From: Sulfuricella sp.
GTDB taxonomy: Bacteria; Pseudomonadota; Gammaproteobacteria; Burkholderiales; Sulfuricellaceae
NCBI GenBank assembly: GCA_028713975.1
Contig: JAQTNE010000006.1
Coordinates: 1-64,000 of the forward strand
Direction of reading: 5' to 3'
Length of the DNA: 64,000 bases
The notes under the pieces: generated by a model
Seen by the model: the letters and a program-made list of their open reading frames with translations, nothing else
Database searches by the model: none
What the model was told of the DNA's origin: nothing
Part shown: one piece after another, positions 44,558-53,836 of the stretch
How positions within the stretch are numbered: position 1 is the first letter of the stretch
Layout: every line of letters starts with the position of its first letter
Position numbers and translations under genes: made by a program

Positions 44558-45076
44558 ATGAAACTTTGCATTCTTTCCGATAGCCACGATAACCGCGACC
44601 TGCTGGCATCCGCCGTGGTGGACGCCAAAGCGCGCGGAGCCGTCGCTACGCTGCATTGCGGCGATATTGTCGCGGCCAATACCCTGGGGATATTCAAGAA
44701 GCTGGAGATGCCGGTGCACGTCATCTACGGCAACAATACCGGCGACCTCTACACGTTATCGCGCATGGCGCACGAGTCGGGCAACCTGATTCACTTTTAC
44801 GGGCAGGACGCGGGCATTACCCTGCACGGTCGCACCATCTTCATCGTGCACTACCCGCATTACGCCCGTGCCATGGCCTGCACCGGAGAGTGGGACATGG
44901 TCTGCTGCGGCCACGATCATCGCGTGGCGATCGACCAGGTGGATAATATCCGTGGCGGCAAAACCTGGCTGGTGAATCCGGGTACGGTGGGTGGCGTCGG
45001 CAAGCCGCCAACCTACATTCTCGGAGATATCGACGCGATGACCTTCGAGGTGGTTCCGGTTCCCGCAATGGGATAG
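44558..45076 (+). CDS. YfcE/MJ0936-type metallophosphoesterase
   Basis: A 172-aa calcineurin-like phosphoesterase. Dimetal ligands are visible in LSDSHDN, HCGDIV, YGNNTGD, VHYPHYA and CGHDHR, the standard order of the YfcE family. It likely cleaves phosphodiesters, but the substrate is unknown. It stands between ppa and the qmo cluster with 185 bp before the latter. Confidence 0.88.
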   Translation: MKLCILSDSHDNRDLLASAVVDAKARGAVATLHCGDIVAANTLGIFKKLEMPVHVIYGNNTGDLYTLSRMAHESGNLIHFYGQDAGITLHGRTIFIVHYPHYARAMACTGEWDMVCCGHDHRVAIDQVDNIRGGKTWLVNPGTVGGVGKPPTYILGDIDAMTFEVVPVPAMG

Positions 45077-45143
45077 GTGGGTCTTATTTATTTAATCTAT
45101 TCAAACATAAGAAAATTCAATTCTGTTTTGTGAACTGTGCGGT

Positions 45144-45237
45144 GGATTGGGTGCCTGATTCAGGGTAAGATTGCACCCGGTCGAAAATCCAACTAATGCC
45201 CAATCCGGCTTAGGCGCAAATCCGTGCCGAAGCCTAA
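45144..45237 (+). promoter_or_regulatory. Structured leader upstream of qmoA
   Basis: GGATTGGG (45144-45151) can pair with CCCAATCC (45199-45206), or its last bases within GGGTGC (45149-45154) can pair with GCACCC (45173-45178); the two pairings share GGG and exclude each other. A third stem, TTAGGC/GCCTAA (45210-45237), lies just before the Shine-Dalgarno (GGAGG, 45250-45254). No known riboswitch class was recognised. Confidence 0.4.
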
Positions 45238-45261
45238 AGTATCCGTGATGGAGGTAACCTG

Positions 45262-46551
45262 ATGACGGAAGTTATTGCAACCAACCAGACCATTCTGGTC
45301 GTCGGTGGCGGTATCAGCGGCATGACAGCGGCTCTGGAAGCAGCTGAATGCGGCAAGAATGTAGTGCTGGTTGAAAAGAACCCGGCTCTTGGTGGTCGTG
45401 TTTCCCAGCTCTACCGCTATTTTCCCAAGCTGTGTCACCCGATCTGCGGCCTTGAAATCAACCTGCGTCGCCTCAAGCAGAATCCGCGTATTCGCGTTCT
45501 GACCATGGCCGAAGTGACCGAAATCACCGGCGGTGAAGGCGATTACACCGCCACCGTCAGGCTGGCTCCGCGCTTTGTCAACGAAAACTGCACCGCCTGC
45601 GGCGAATGCGGCAAAGTCGTGGATGCCGAGGTGCCGGACGAATTCAACTACAACCTCAGCAAGGTCAAAGCCGCCTATCTGCCGCACAAGATGGCTCACC
45701 CGCAACGCTACGTGATCGACCCGTCGATCATCGGCACCGCCGACGCGGACAAGGCCAAGGCCGCCTGCAAATACGGTGCGATTGATCTCGACATGAAAGA
45801 GGAGTCGATTCAGTTGAAAGCCGGTGCAGTGGTCTGGGCAACCGGCTGGAAGCCTTACGATGCGGCCAAGATTCAGCCTTACGGCTATGACCGTTTCTCC
45901 AACGTCATTACCAGCGTTGAGTTTGAGCGTCTGGCCGATATCCACGGCCCGACCAAGGGCAAGATTCTGCGTCCGTCCGACGGCAAGGAAGCCAAAAATA
46001 TTGCCTTCATCCAGTGTGCTGGTTCGCGTGACGAGAACCACCTGCGTCATTGCTCGCGCATCTGCTGCATGGCTTCGCTGAAGCAGACCAGCTATGTGCG
46101 TGAAGCCTACGGCGACGAAGGTAAATCGACGATTTACTATATCGACATTCGTGCGATTGATCGCTTTGAAGATTTCTATCAGAAAGTGCAGAAAGACAAG
46201 ACCGTCACCTTTATTAAGTCCAAGGTCGCCAAGGCCGTTCAGGATGAGAAGACCGGCGATGTCGTTTTGCATGGTGTAAATACTGAGGGTTATCACCGCT
46301 ACGCTACCCCGCATGACCTCGTCGTGCTGGCTGTGGGCATGGAACCGTCCGTCAAGGGCGTCAACCTTCCGGCTGAAATCGTGTCCGACTCGAGCGGCTT
46401 TATTGAAGCCGATCCGTCCAATCACGCCTTCTTCGGTGCGGGATGCGCGTCCAACCCGCTGGACGTGAACCGTGCGGTGCAAAGTGCCACCGCGAGCGCC
46501 TTGCGTGCGATTCAGGTGGTTAACCGTGTTGCCAGAGTGGAGGGTCAGTAA
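45262..46551 (+). CDS. qmoA: QmoA, HdrA-like flavoprotein of the Qmo/Hdr complex
   Basis: A 429-aa FAD protein homologous to heterodisulfide reductase HdrA. The dinucleotide-binding motif VVGGGISGMTAALEAAE is at the start. Next come PKLCHPICGLEINLRR, a cysteine cluster CTACGECGK, and IQCAGSRDENHLRHCSRICC. Qmo complexes exchange electrons between APS reductase (AprBA) and the quinone pool or a soluble carrier. In sulfur oxidisers the flow is from APS formation toward the respiratory chain. GGAGG precedes the ATG. It is the first of five tightly spaced genes; aprBA itself is not in the window. Confidence 0.92.
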   Translation: MTEVIATNQTILVVGGGISGMTAALEAAECGKNVVLVEKNPALGGRVSQLYRYFPKLCHPICGLEINLRRLKQNPRIRVLTMAEVTEITGGEGDYTATVRLAPRFVNENCTACGECGKVVDAEVPDEFNYNLSKVKAAYLPHKMAHPQRYVIDPSIIGTADADKAKAACKYGAIDLDMKEESIQLKAGAVVWATGWKPYDAAKIQPYGYDRFSNVITSVEFERLADIHGPTKGKILRPSDGKEAKNIAFIQCAGSRDENHLRHCSRICCMASLKQTSYVREAYGDEGKSTIYYIDIRAIDRFEDFYQKVQKDKTVTFIKSKVAKAVQDEKTGDVVLHGVNTEGYHRYATPHDLVVLAVGMEPSVKGVNLPAEIVSDSSGFIEADPSNHAFFGAGCASNPLDVNRAVQSATASALRAIQVVNRVARVEGQ

Positions 46552-48822
46552 ATGGCAGATATGAAAGTAGCAGCCTACATTTGCCAGGGTTGTGGTTTGG
46601 GCGAGCGCCTGGATACGGCAGCGCTGGCCAGCGTGGCGAAAAAGGAAGGCAAGGCCGCCATCGTTAAGGAACATGCGTTCCTGTGCAACGCCGACGGCAT
46701 CAAGATGATCCGCGACGACATCGCCAACGAAGCCGTCACTCATGTCATGATCGGTGCGTGTTCGCGCCGTGCCAAGACCGAAGCGTTCGGCTTCACCGAT
46801 GTTTGCGTGTCCCGTGCCAATTTGCGTGAAGGCGTAATCTGGAGCCAGCCTGAAACCGACGAAGCACGCGAGACCACCCAGGAAATGGCGGAAGACTACA
46901 TCCGCATGGGTTGCGCCGAAGTCAAGAAAATGACCTTGCCGCAAGGCGACCCTGCTGCCGTGACCGACCGCACCTTGCTGGTGGTGGGCGGGGGCGTGTC
47001 CGGCATGACCGCAGCGCTGGAAGCTTCCAAGGCCGGTTACAAGGTGGTGCTGGTTGAGAAATCGGGTGCCCTTGGGGGCTGGGCTGCCAAGCTGCACAAG
47101 CGCACGCCGGGCAAGTCTCCTTTCAAAGAGCCTCAAGAGACGCCAGTGGCCGAAATGGCTGCGGCAATTGAAGCCGATGCCAATATCAAGGTTTACCTCA
47201 ACGCGATCACCAGCAAGACCGGCGGCGCGCCAGGCCGTTTCGAGATCGAGATCAGCACCGAGTCTGGCGCTACTGTGGTCGAGAAGGCCGGTGCGATCAT
47301 TCAGGCGACGGGTTTCGAGCTTTACGATGCCAACAAATTGCCGGAACTTGGTTATGGCCAGTCTGCCAACGTGGTTGACCAGGCTGGCCTCGAGGCACTT
47401 GCCAAGGCAGCCAAGGGCAGCCCGATCAAGCGTCCTTCTGACGGCGGCGAAGTCAAGACCGTGGTGTTCGTGCAATGCGCGGGCCAGCGGGACGATTCCG
47501 GCAAGCATCTGCCTTACTGCTCCGGTTCCTGCTGCCTGACTTCCGTCAAGCAGGCGATGTACTTCAAGGAATCCAACCCCGACATCGATACGGTAGTGAT
47601 CTACTCCGATCTGCGCATGCCCGGCAACGGCGAAGATTTCTATCGCAGCGGTCAGGAAAAGGGCGTGATCTTCACCAAGGGCAATGTTTCCAGCGTCGAA
47701 GCTGCCGGCAACCAGTGCAAGGTGAATTTCCACGATGTGATTCTCAATGACCAGACTGCAATCGACAATGCCGACCTGGTGGTTCTTGCCACCGGCCAGG
47801 TGCCGAATTCTGGCGTGGATATCGACACCAAGCTGAAGGCGGAAATCGCCGCTGCCGGTGGCGACAACTCCCTGATGGAAGCCTACAGCGCTTCGCAGGT
47901 GGAAGGCGCGGTTCAGCCGATTTCCGTACTCAACCTGACTTACCGTCAGGGACCGGACATGCCGCAGCTCAAGTACGGCTTCACCGATTCGCACTTCATC
48001 TGCTTCCCTTATGAAACTCGCCGTACCGGTATTTATTCTGCCGGCCCGGTGCGTCGTCCGATGGACATGGTGCAGGCGATGGAAGATGCCACCGGCGCTG
48101 CGATGAAAGCCATTCAGGCTATCGAAAATGCAGGCTTGGGGCGTGCCGCGCATCCGCGTTCGGGTGACTTGAGTTATCCGATTTTCCGCAAGGAAGGCTG
48201 CACCCAGTGCAAGCGCTGTACCGTGGAATGCCCGTTTGGCGCAATCGACGAGGACGAGCAGCGCTTCCCGTTGTTCAACCAGGCTCGCTGCCGCCGTTGC
48301 GGCACCTGCATGGGCGCTTGCCCGGTGCGCGTGATCTCGTTCGAGAACTACTCTGTTGAAACTGTCGGCGCGCAATTGAAAGCGGTTGATGTGCCTGACG
48401 AGTTTTCCGAGAAGCCGCGCATCCTGATTCTGGCCTGCGAAAATGACGCTTACCCGGCGCTCGATATGGCGGCGATGAACCGCAACGTCTACAGTGCTTT
48501 TGTGCGGGTCATCCCGGTACGTTGCCTCGGTTCGGTCAACACCATCTGGATCAACGATGCGCTCAGTAACGGCTACGACGGCATCATGATGATGGGCTGC
48601 AAACATGGTGATGACTACCAGTGCCACTTCGTCAAGGGTTCCGAGCTTGCCAATGTCCGCATGAGCAAGATCGGCGACACCCTGAAGAACATGAGTCTGG
48701 AAGAAGAGCGTGTTTCCACTTTTGAAGTGGCAATCACTGACATCGAGCGCGTGCCGCAATTGATCAACGATTACGCGGCATTGATCCAGAAAATCGGCAT
48801 GAGCCCGATGAAGGGCTTCTAG
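46552..48822 (+). CDS. qmoB: QmoB, HdrA-like flavoprotein with ferredoxin and MvhD-like domains
   Basis: A 756-aa protein starting at the base after the qmoA stop. The order is an N-terminal Cys-containing region (about 1-130), an FAD domain beginning VVGGGVSGMTAALEAS (about 142), IQATGFELYD, VQCAGQRDDSGKHLPYC, two [4Fe-4S] sites (CTQCKRCTVECPFG and CRRCGTCMGACPV, about 550-600), and an MvhD-like end (ILACENDAYPAL, VRCLGSVNT, MMGCKHGDDYQC). This is the full QmoB layout. It forms the electron-transfer core with QmoA. Confidence 0.93.
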   Translation: MADMKVAAYICQGCGLGERLDTAALASVAKKEGKAAIVKEHAFLCNADGIKMIRDDIANEAVTHVMIGACSRRAKTEAFGFTDVCVSRANLREGVIWSQPETDEARETTQEMAEDYIRMGCAEVKKMTLPQGDPAAVTDRTLLVVGGGVSGMTAALEASKAGYKVVLVEKSGALGGWAAKLHKRTPGKSPFKEPQETPVAEMAAAIEADANIKVYLNAITSKTGGAPGRFEIEISTESGATVVEKAGAIIQATGFELYDANKLPELGYGQSANVVDQAGLEALAKAAKGSPIKRPSDGGEVKTVVFVQCAGQRDDSGKHLPYCSGSCCLTSVKQAMYFKESNPDIDTVVIYSDLRMPGNGEDFYRSGQEKGVIFTKGNVSSVEAAGNQCKVNFHDVILNDQTAIDNADLVVLATGQVPNSGVDIDTKLKAEIAAAGGDNSLMEAYSASQVEGAVQPISVLNLTYRQGPDMPQLKYGFTDSHFICFPYETRRTGIYSAGPVRRPMDMVQAMEDATGAAMKAIQAIENAGLGRAAHPRSGDLSYPIFRKEGCTQCKRCTVECPFGAIDEDEQRFPLFNQARCRRCGTCMGACPVRVISFENYSVETVGAQLKAVDVPDEFSEKPRILILACENDAYPALDMAAMNRNVYSAFVRVIPVRCLGSVNTIWINDALSNGYDGIMMMGCKHGDDYQCHFVKGSELANVRMSKIGDTLKNMSLEEERVSTFEVAITDIERVPQLINDYAALIQKIGMSPMKGF

Positions 48823-48831
48823 GAGACGGAT

Positions 48832-49431
48832 ATGAGCGAAAACTACCGCAATAATTTCCTCAAGGAAGTCGAGGAAAGGGTCGAGGAAGGCCACTGGGTC
48901 AAAATGTGCATGCAGTGTGGTGTCTGTGCCGGTTCGTGCCCTCTCGGGCCGCACTGGGCGCACCCGCCGCAGGAAATCTTCATGATGATCCGCGCCGGCA
49001 AACGTGAGGAAGTGCTGACTTCCGATTCGATGTGGATGTGCACCTCCTGCTACAACTGCGTGGTGCGCTGCCCACGCAAACTGCCGATCACGCACATCAT
49101 GCATGGCCTGGCAAACCTGGCGTACCGCCTGGGGCTGTCACCGAAGAACCAGACGACGCAGAAATTTGCCTCGATGTTCTGGAACAATCTGGCGCAAACC
49201 GGTCGCGTTAACGAGTTGAAACTTTCCCTTGGCATGTATTTCAAGGACGGTTTTGCTCAGGGCATCAAGAACGCGATGGCGATGCAGAGCGTCGGCCTGG
49301 GCATGGTCAAGGCGAAACGCCTGAACCCGATGGAACTGTTCGGCGGCCACGGCATCAAGGACAAGAGCGGTTTCCATGCCATGCTGAAAAAAGCGCGCGA
49401 GATCGAAGATCGCCGCAAGAATTTCGCTTAA
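48832..49431 (+). CDS. hdrC: HdrC-like iron-sulfur subunit (replaces QmoC)
   Basis: A 199-aa soluble protein with two [4Fe-4S] sites, CMQCGVCAGSCPLG and CTSCYNCVVRCPR, in the first 85 residues. The rest is helical. QmoC proteins fuse such an HdrC domain to a membrane cytochrome b; no TM helices are present here. With the following hdrB it therefore takes the place of qmoC. GGAGA precedes the ATG, 9 bp after qmoB. Confidence 0.9.
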   Translation: MSENYRNNFLKEVEERVEEGHWVKMCMQCGVCAGSCPLGPHWAHPPQEIFMMIRAGKREEVLTSDSMWMCTSCYNCVVRCPRKLPITHIMHGLANLAYRLGLSPKNQTTQKFASMFWNNLAQTGRVNELKLSLGMYFKDGFAQGIKNAMAMQSVGLGMVKAKRLNPMELFGGHGIKDKSGFHAMLKKAREIEDRRKNFA

Positions 49432-49444
49432 GGAGCCTAGAGAG

Positions 49445-50341
49445 ATGGCTAAAAAAACCTATTCGTTTTACCCCGGTTGCTCTTCCCAGACCAAGGCGTC
49501 TTCGGACAACTACCTGAAGTCGACCAACTCGATGTGCAAGTACCTCGACATCGAGCTGAAGGAAATTCCGGACTGGAATTGCTGCGGCGCTTCCATCGGC
49601 TATGCCGAAGGCGGCGAACTGCCCCGTATCACGCTGTCCGCCCGCAACATGGCGTTGTCGGAACAGCACAACCCCGGCATGGATCTGGTTGCGACCTGCG
49701 CCGCTTGCTGGCTCTCCACCCGCGAGGCCAAGGAGCGCATCGCGCACAGCGCGCAGACCTTGACCGAAGCCAACACGGCCTTGGCAGAGGCCGGCCTGAC
49801 CTACAAGGGCAATCAGGCGGCACGCCATATGGCGGAAGTGCTGGTTGAGGATTTCGGCTTCGACGAACTGAAGCGGGGCGTGAAGAAGCCGTTGCAAGGC
49901 ATCAAGTTTGCCGGTTACGTCGGCTGCCAGACCAACCGCCCGTTCGGCCTTGCCGGCGAATCCTTCGAGAACCCGAAGTATCTCGACAATCTGGTCGAGG
50001 CAATGGGCGGCGAAGCCGTGCCCTACGACCAGAAAGTGACCTGCTGCGGCGGTGCGCTGGCTTTCTCCGAGCCGGAAAAGAGCCAGAAGCAGATCAAGGA
50101 CATCATCGAATCCGCCTACGATCATGGTGCCGAGATGATCGTTACGCCTTGCCCGCTGTGCCAGGCCAACGTCGAGATCTACCAGGGTGAAGTGAACAAG
50201 CGCTTCGGCACCAAGTTCAACATCCCGGTGACCTACTACTCGCAACTGATCACTGTCGCCTACGGCGGTACTGCTGCCGAAGCCGCGCTGGACGGCCAGT
50301 TGATCCGCGCCACCCGGCTCGAGGAAATCGCCAAGAAGTAA
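49445..50341 (+). CDS. hdrB: HdrB-like subunit with two CCG domains
   Basis: A 298-aa protein with two complete cysteine-rich CCG domains. The first has YPGCSSQ, WNCCGASIGYAEG and CAACW. The second has YVGCQTNRPF, VTCCGGALAF and CPLCQANVE. In HdrB these hold the noncubane clusters that reduce heterodisulfides. Here the substrate could be a disulfide or persulfide carrier such as a DsrC-like protein, or a quinone via another partner. It follows hdrC by 13 bp. Confidence 0.9.
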   Translation: MAKKTYSFYPGCSSQTKASSDNYLKSTNSMCKYLDIELKEIPDWNCCGASIGYAEGGELPRITLSARNMALSEQHNPGMDLVATCAACWLSTREAKERIAHSAQTLTEANTALAEAGLTYKGNQAARHMAEVLVEDFGFDELKRGVKKPLQGIKFAGYVGCQTNRPFGLAGESFENPKYLDNLVEAMGGEAVPYDQKVTCCGGALAFSEPEKSQKQIKDIIESAYDHGAEMIVTPCPLCQANVEIYQGEVNKRFGTKFNIPVTYYSQLITVAYGGTAAEAALDGQLIRATRLEEIAKK

Positions 50342-50424
50342 AGAATAAAAACCTTTACGGCAGTAATTTGGGGGGCGTCCTGCGGGTCGCCCCCAATTGT
50401 TTTGTAGAAGCAGAAGGAGCGACC

Positions 50425-50739
50425 ATGAAAAACCCGAAAACTGTAGATGAATACATCGACCTGGTGCACCAGGCCGTCTATGAAGTAGACGAACTGCGCG
50501 CGGTCGTCGAAGAAGACGAAGATCGTAAAGGCATGATATTGCCCTGGGTAGATGCAATGGACGTGGAGCTGCGTGGCATGTACGAAACCATGGTCAACGG
50601 CACCTACCAGTTTGATCCGAATGGACCCGACTTGCCGTTTATGGGAATTATCAAGCGGTTCGGCGCGAACATACCCTTCAAACCCTTACTCAACGTGATC
50701 AACCACACGCACCGGTTCGGGCTGGAAATCGATTCGTGA
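50425..50739 (+). CDS. Small protein at the end of the qmo-hdr operon
   Basis: A 104-aa acidic cytoplasmic protein starting 83 bp after hdrB, with AGAAGGAG upstream. I recall no named domain. It has a helical acidic N-terminal half (DEYIDLVHQAVYEVDELRA, VVEEDEDRK) and a conserved-looking FDPNGPDLPFMGIIKRFG segment. There are no cysteines, TM helices or signal peptide. Its place at the end of the operon suggests an accessory or assembly role for the Qmo/Hdr complex. Confidence 0.7.
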   Translation: MKNPKTVDEYIDLVHQAVYEVDELRAVVEEDEDRKGMILPWVDAMDVELRGMYETMVNGTYQFDPNGPDLPFMGIIKRFGANIPFKPLLNVINHTHRFGLEIDS

Positions 50740-50761
50740 GCTTTTAACCTAGAAACAGTGA

Positions 50762-50899
50762 TTAACCGCCGATGGACGCCGATTAACGCAGATTATTTAA
50801 ATGGTTACTGCTGTAAGCTGATTCACCTTAACGGGTGAGCTAGGGCGCTTTGATAACGCCATGAAATATTGGCGTTTATCTGCGTTAATCGGCGGTTAA
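50762..50899. repeat. Inverted repeat IR-5 downstream of the qmo operon
   Basis: TTAACCGCCGAT...TAACGCAGAT on the left (50762-50793) mirrors ATCTGCGTTAATCGGCGGTTAA on the right (about 50878-50899). The left arm contains a 10-bp tandem duplication (GGACGCCGAT) that the right arm lacks. The repeat lies between the qmo operon and amt. Confidence 0.65.
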
Positions 50900-50920
50900 A
50901 TGAGTTTTTAAGGTTTAAGA

Positions 50921-50953
50921 ACAACGCACGCCCCGTTTCGGGGCGTGCGTTGT
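50921..50953. terminator. Perfect 15-bp hairpin between the qmo operon and amt
   Basis: ACAACGCACGCCCCG and CGGGGCGTGCGTTGT form a perfect 15-bp stem around a TTT loop. No T-run follows on either strand, so it may be a Rho-assisted terminator or an attenuating structure rather than a classic intrinsic terminator. Confidence 0.55.
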
Positions 50954-51084
50954 CTGTTGGCACTCAGTTGGTGCGTTACGGTTGCACCGGGTTCGGCGTT
51001 TCTCTTTTAATAACAGTGCATTTTCTTCTGGCCTGATTATTGCTACCTGCTATCAGAAATGAAACATTAATTTCTGGAGTGGCA

Positions 51085-52281
51085 ATGGAAAATCTCAAGA
51101 CCGGCAGCGATGTACTGTTCATCCTTCTTGGTGCGATCATGGTGCTGGCGATGCATGCCGGCTTCGCTTTTCTTGAACTGGGCACGGTGCGCAAGAAAAA
51201 TCAGGTCAATGCGCTGGTGAAGATCATGACGGACTTCGCCATCTCCACCATCGCCTACTTCTTCATCGGCTACAGCATCGCCTATGGGGTGAATTTCTTT
51301 TCCGGCGCCGAGGTTCTGGCGCAAAAAAGCGGCTACGAACTGGTCAAATTTTTCTTCCTGCTGACTTTCGCCGCGGCGATCCCGGCGATCATCTCCGGCG
51401 GCATCGCGGAACGGGCCAGGTTCAATCCGCAACTGGCGGCGACCTTTCTGCTGGTCGGCTTCGTCTATCCGTTTTTCGAAGGGATCGTCTGGAATCACCA
51501 CTACGGCGTACAGGAATGGCTGAAAGTGACTTTCGGCGCAGAATTCCATGATTTCGCCGGCTCCGTCGTGGTGCATGCCATGGGCGGCTGGATTGCGCTA
51601 CCTGCGGTGCTGCTGCTTGGCGCGCGGCGCGGTCGCTACACCAAGGATGGCATGGTGGCCGCGCATCCCCCATCAAGCATTCCGTTTCTCGCCTTGGGGG
51701 CGTGGATACTCACGGTGGGCTGGTTCGGCTTCAACGTTATGTCGGCGCAGACGATCAATGCCGCTAGCGGCCTGGTCGCGGTGAACTCGCTGATGGCGAT
51801 GGTCGGCGGCATCCTGGCGGCGCTGGTGGTGGGCCGGAACGACCCCGGCTTCGTGCATAACGGCCCGCTGGCCGGCCTGGTGGCCGTGTGCGCCGGCTCC
51901 GACCTGATGCACCCGATGGGTGCGCTGATTACCGGCGGGGTGGCCGGGGCGCTGTTCGTGTGGATGTTCACCCTGACCCAGAACAAATGGAAAATCGACG
52001 ACGTACTCGGCGTGTGGCCGCTGCACGGCCTGTGCGGCGCATGGGGCGGGATCGCAGCGGGAATATTTGGCCTCAAGGCATTGGGCGGCATCGGCAACGT
52101 AAGCTTCGCCGCGCAGTTGATCGGTACGCTGTTTGGCATCAGCATCGCGCTAACCGGCGGTTTGCTGGTTTATGGGTTGCTGAAGAAGCTGGTGGACATC
52201 CGCCTCAACCCGGAGGAAGAATACAACGGTGCAGACATCAGCATCCACAAGATCTACGCGACCCCGGATGCCGAAGGCTGA
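51085..52281 (+). CDS. amt: Ammonium transporter (Amt family)
   Basis: A 398-aa membrane channel with about 11 helices. ATG 51085, preceded by CTGGAG, is chosen over an open extension to 51040. AGFAFLELGTVRKKNQVN, the pore motif GGIAERARF, DFAGSVVVHAMGGW with the first pore His, and VWPLHGLCGAWGG with the second are conserved. The end GADISIHKIYATPD is typical of this subgroup. No glnK gene is adjacent, which is unusual for amtB. Confidence 0.92.
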   Translation: MENLKTGSDVLFILLGAIMVLAMHAGFAFLELGTVRKKNQVNALVKIMTDFAISTIAYFFIGYSIAYGVNFFSGAEVLAQKSGYELVKFFFLLTFAAAIPAIISGGIAERARFNPQLAATFLLVGFVYPFFEGIVWNHHYGVQEWLKVTFGAEFHDFAGSVVVHAMGGWIALPAVLLLGARRGRYTKDGMVAAHPPSSIPFLALGAWILTVGWFGFNVMSAQTINAASGLVAVNSLMAMVGGILAALVVGRNDPGFVHNGPLAGLVAVCAGSDLMHPMGALITGGVAGALFVWMFTLTQNKWKIDDVLGVWPLHGLCGAWGGIAAGIFGLKALGGIGNVSFAAQLIGTLFGISIALTGGLLVYGLLKKLVDIRLNPEEEYNGADISIHKIYATPDAEG

Positions 52282-52289
52282 TCCCGGCT

Positions 52290-53492
52290 TTAAAAGGGAA
52301 TGGCGCCACGCAACTGCTCGGGCGTCAGCGTTTCGCCGCGCCTGATCAGCTCGCGCGCCGCGTCGATTTTGTCCCACACGTTGCACATCATGACGCCCCT
52401 GACCTTGCTATCGCGCAGATAGTAAATCACGCCGCTATAATTTTCTTTTTGCCAATCGGCGAAAGTCTCCAGTCTGGTATCCACTTCCCCGGTGGCCTCA
52501 TAGCCAAACTCGAAAAGGTCGGAGAAAAAATACGGCTGATAAGTAAATGGCTCGCGTGCGCCTGCCATGTTGCGCCCTGCCCACTTGCCCTGGGTGAGGG
52601 CATTGTCCCAGTGTTCGATGCGCATTGATTGGCCCAGCGCCGGGTAGGGGAAGACGGCGATGTCGCCGGCGGCATAAATGCCGGAGTGAGAGCTTTCCAG
52701 GTATTCGTTGACCACAACTCCGTTGTCTATGGTCAGCCCGGCTTCTTTCGCAAAGTTGATGGCAGGGGCGGCGCCGATGCCGACCAGCAAAAGATCGGAT
52801 TCAATCACTTTCCCACTGGTGGTCTGGGTACGGAATTTTTCGCCGTATTTGCTGATGGATGTCGGCATTTCTGAAGACAGTATCCGTACGCCACGCTTTT
52901 GATAATGTTGCTGCAAAGCCAGCCCAAGATAATCCGGGAATACCCTGTCGCATAAATAGACGCCAGGGAAAATCATGGTGACCTCCAGGGTGGAATTCAA
53001 TGCAGCCGCGAGTTCCGAGCCGATAAATCCGCCGCCTACCACCAGCGCGGATTTTCCTTCCGTCGCCCGGTTTTTCGTTTGCAGGTAGTCATCCAGGGTA
53101 CGGAAATAACAGATGCCGTCAAGGTCTCCGCCGGGTATTGAAAGTCGTCGCGGTGCCGTTCCGGTTGCCAGCAACAACTTCTTGAAATGGTAAGTTGCGC
53201 CGCCCTCGGTGGTAACCGTTTTTTCGGCAGGGTCGAGCTTTACCACCTTTGCGCCAAGCGCGACAGTGACTCCTTGCTGGTCGTAGAACTCCGCCCCGTA
53301 CAGAAAAATCTCCTCGACCTTGATGTTACCGAACCACAGTTTTTTCGAAAGCGGCGGGCGATCATACGGCAGGTGCTTTTCCTCGCCCAGCAGCAGTACC
53401 GTTCCCTTGGCATCGAGCTCGCGGATGCCTTGCACGGCGGAAGCTCCGGCCAGCCCCCCGCCCACAATCACATAGTCGTAGTGGGATTTCAT
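52290..53492 (-). CDS. FAD-dependent NAD(P)H oxidoreductase (ferredoxin/rubredoxin reductase-like)
   Basis: The ATG at 53492 follows AAGGGGG, giving 400 aa. The FAD motif YDYVIVGGGLAGASAVQG, an NAD-binding motif ALVVGGGFIGSELAAAL (about 150) and the FAD-closing IYAAGDIAVFPYP (about 280) are present. This is the class of AIF/ferredoxin-reductase-like flavoproteins. PYDRPPLSKKLW is also typical. The electron partner is unknown; it converges on amt with 8 bp between stops. Confidence 0.85.
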   Translation of the reverse strand: MKSHYDYVIVGGGLAGASAVQGIRELDAKGTVLLLGEEKHLPYDRPPLSKKLWFGNIKVEEIFLYGAEFYDQQGVTVALGAKVVKLDPAEKTVTTEGGATYHFKKLLLATGTAPRRLSIPGGDLDGICYFRTLDDYLQTKNRATEGKSALVVGGGFIGSELAAALNSTLEVTMIFPGVYLCDRVFPDYLGLALQQHYQKRGVRILSSEMPTSISKYGEKFRTQTTSGKVIESDLLLVGIGAAPAINFAKEAGLTIDNGVVVNEYLESSHSGIYAAGDIAVFPYPALGQSMRIEHWDNALTQGKWAGRNMAGAREPFTYQPYFFSDLFEFGYEATGEVDTRLETFADWQKENYSGVIYYLRDSKVRGVMMCNVWDKIDAARELIRRGETLTPEQLRGAIPF

Positions 53493-53836
53493 GTTGCCCC
53501 CTTTCATGGAAATCAAACGGCGACATCGTTGCCGCACGCGTAACGGCTATCCGTCCTGCAGCGATGGTGCAGGCAGGCGCCGGGCGGATCAAGCCAGCTT
53601 GCCGGTCATGCCGTCCAAGGGCGCGCAGGCTTCGATACCGCCGGCTTCTAGATTCAATATAGCAGTAGTTGATAAAAGTGCTGTGGTATTTTGAGGGCGG
53701 CTGAGCTTTTGGCGCGGCAGATTTGGGAGCGAGTGGGGGGATTGGCTTTAGTGCCTTGGCCGCGAGTATAAAGCCAGTCGGTTTACAGCCAGGATTGTTT
53801 TGATAGGTCTTATTGCGGGCGTCAGTTTTGCCGGGC
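53493..53836. other. Intergenic region between the flavoprotein and trhP genes
   Basis: About 344 bp. An open frame on the minus strand here has no family resemblance and extends into both neighbours in other frames, so it is not annotated. No clear promoter or hairpin was recognised. Confidence 0.5.

Noticed and set aside
45193..49104. Minus-strand open frame of 1303 codons opposite qmoA, qmoB and hdrC
   Set aside because: It is antisense to three well-supported genes, and its composition shows no domain; it is a codon-bias shadow.
53493..53836. Possible extra gene between the flavoprotein and trhP
   Set aside because: The open frame overlaps both neighbours, has no domain and no ribosome-binding site.
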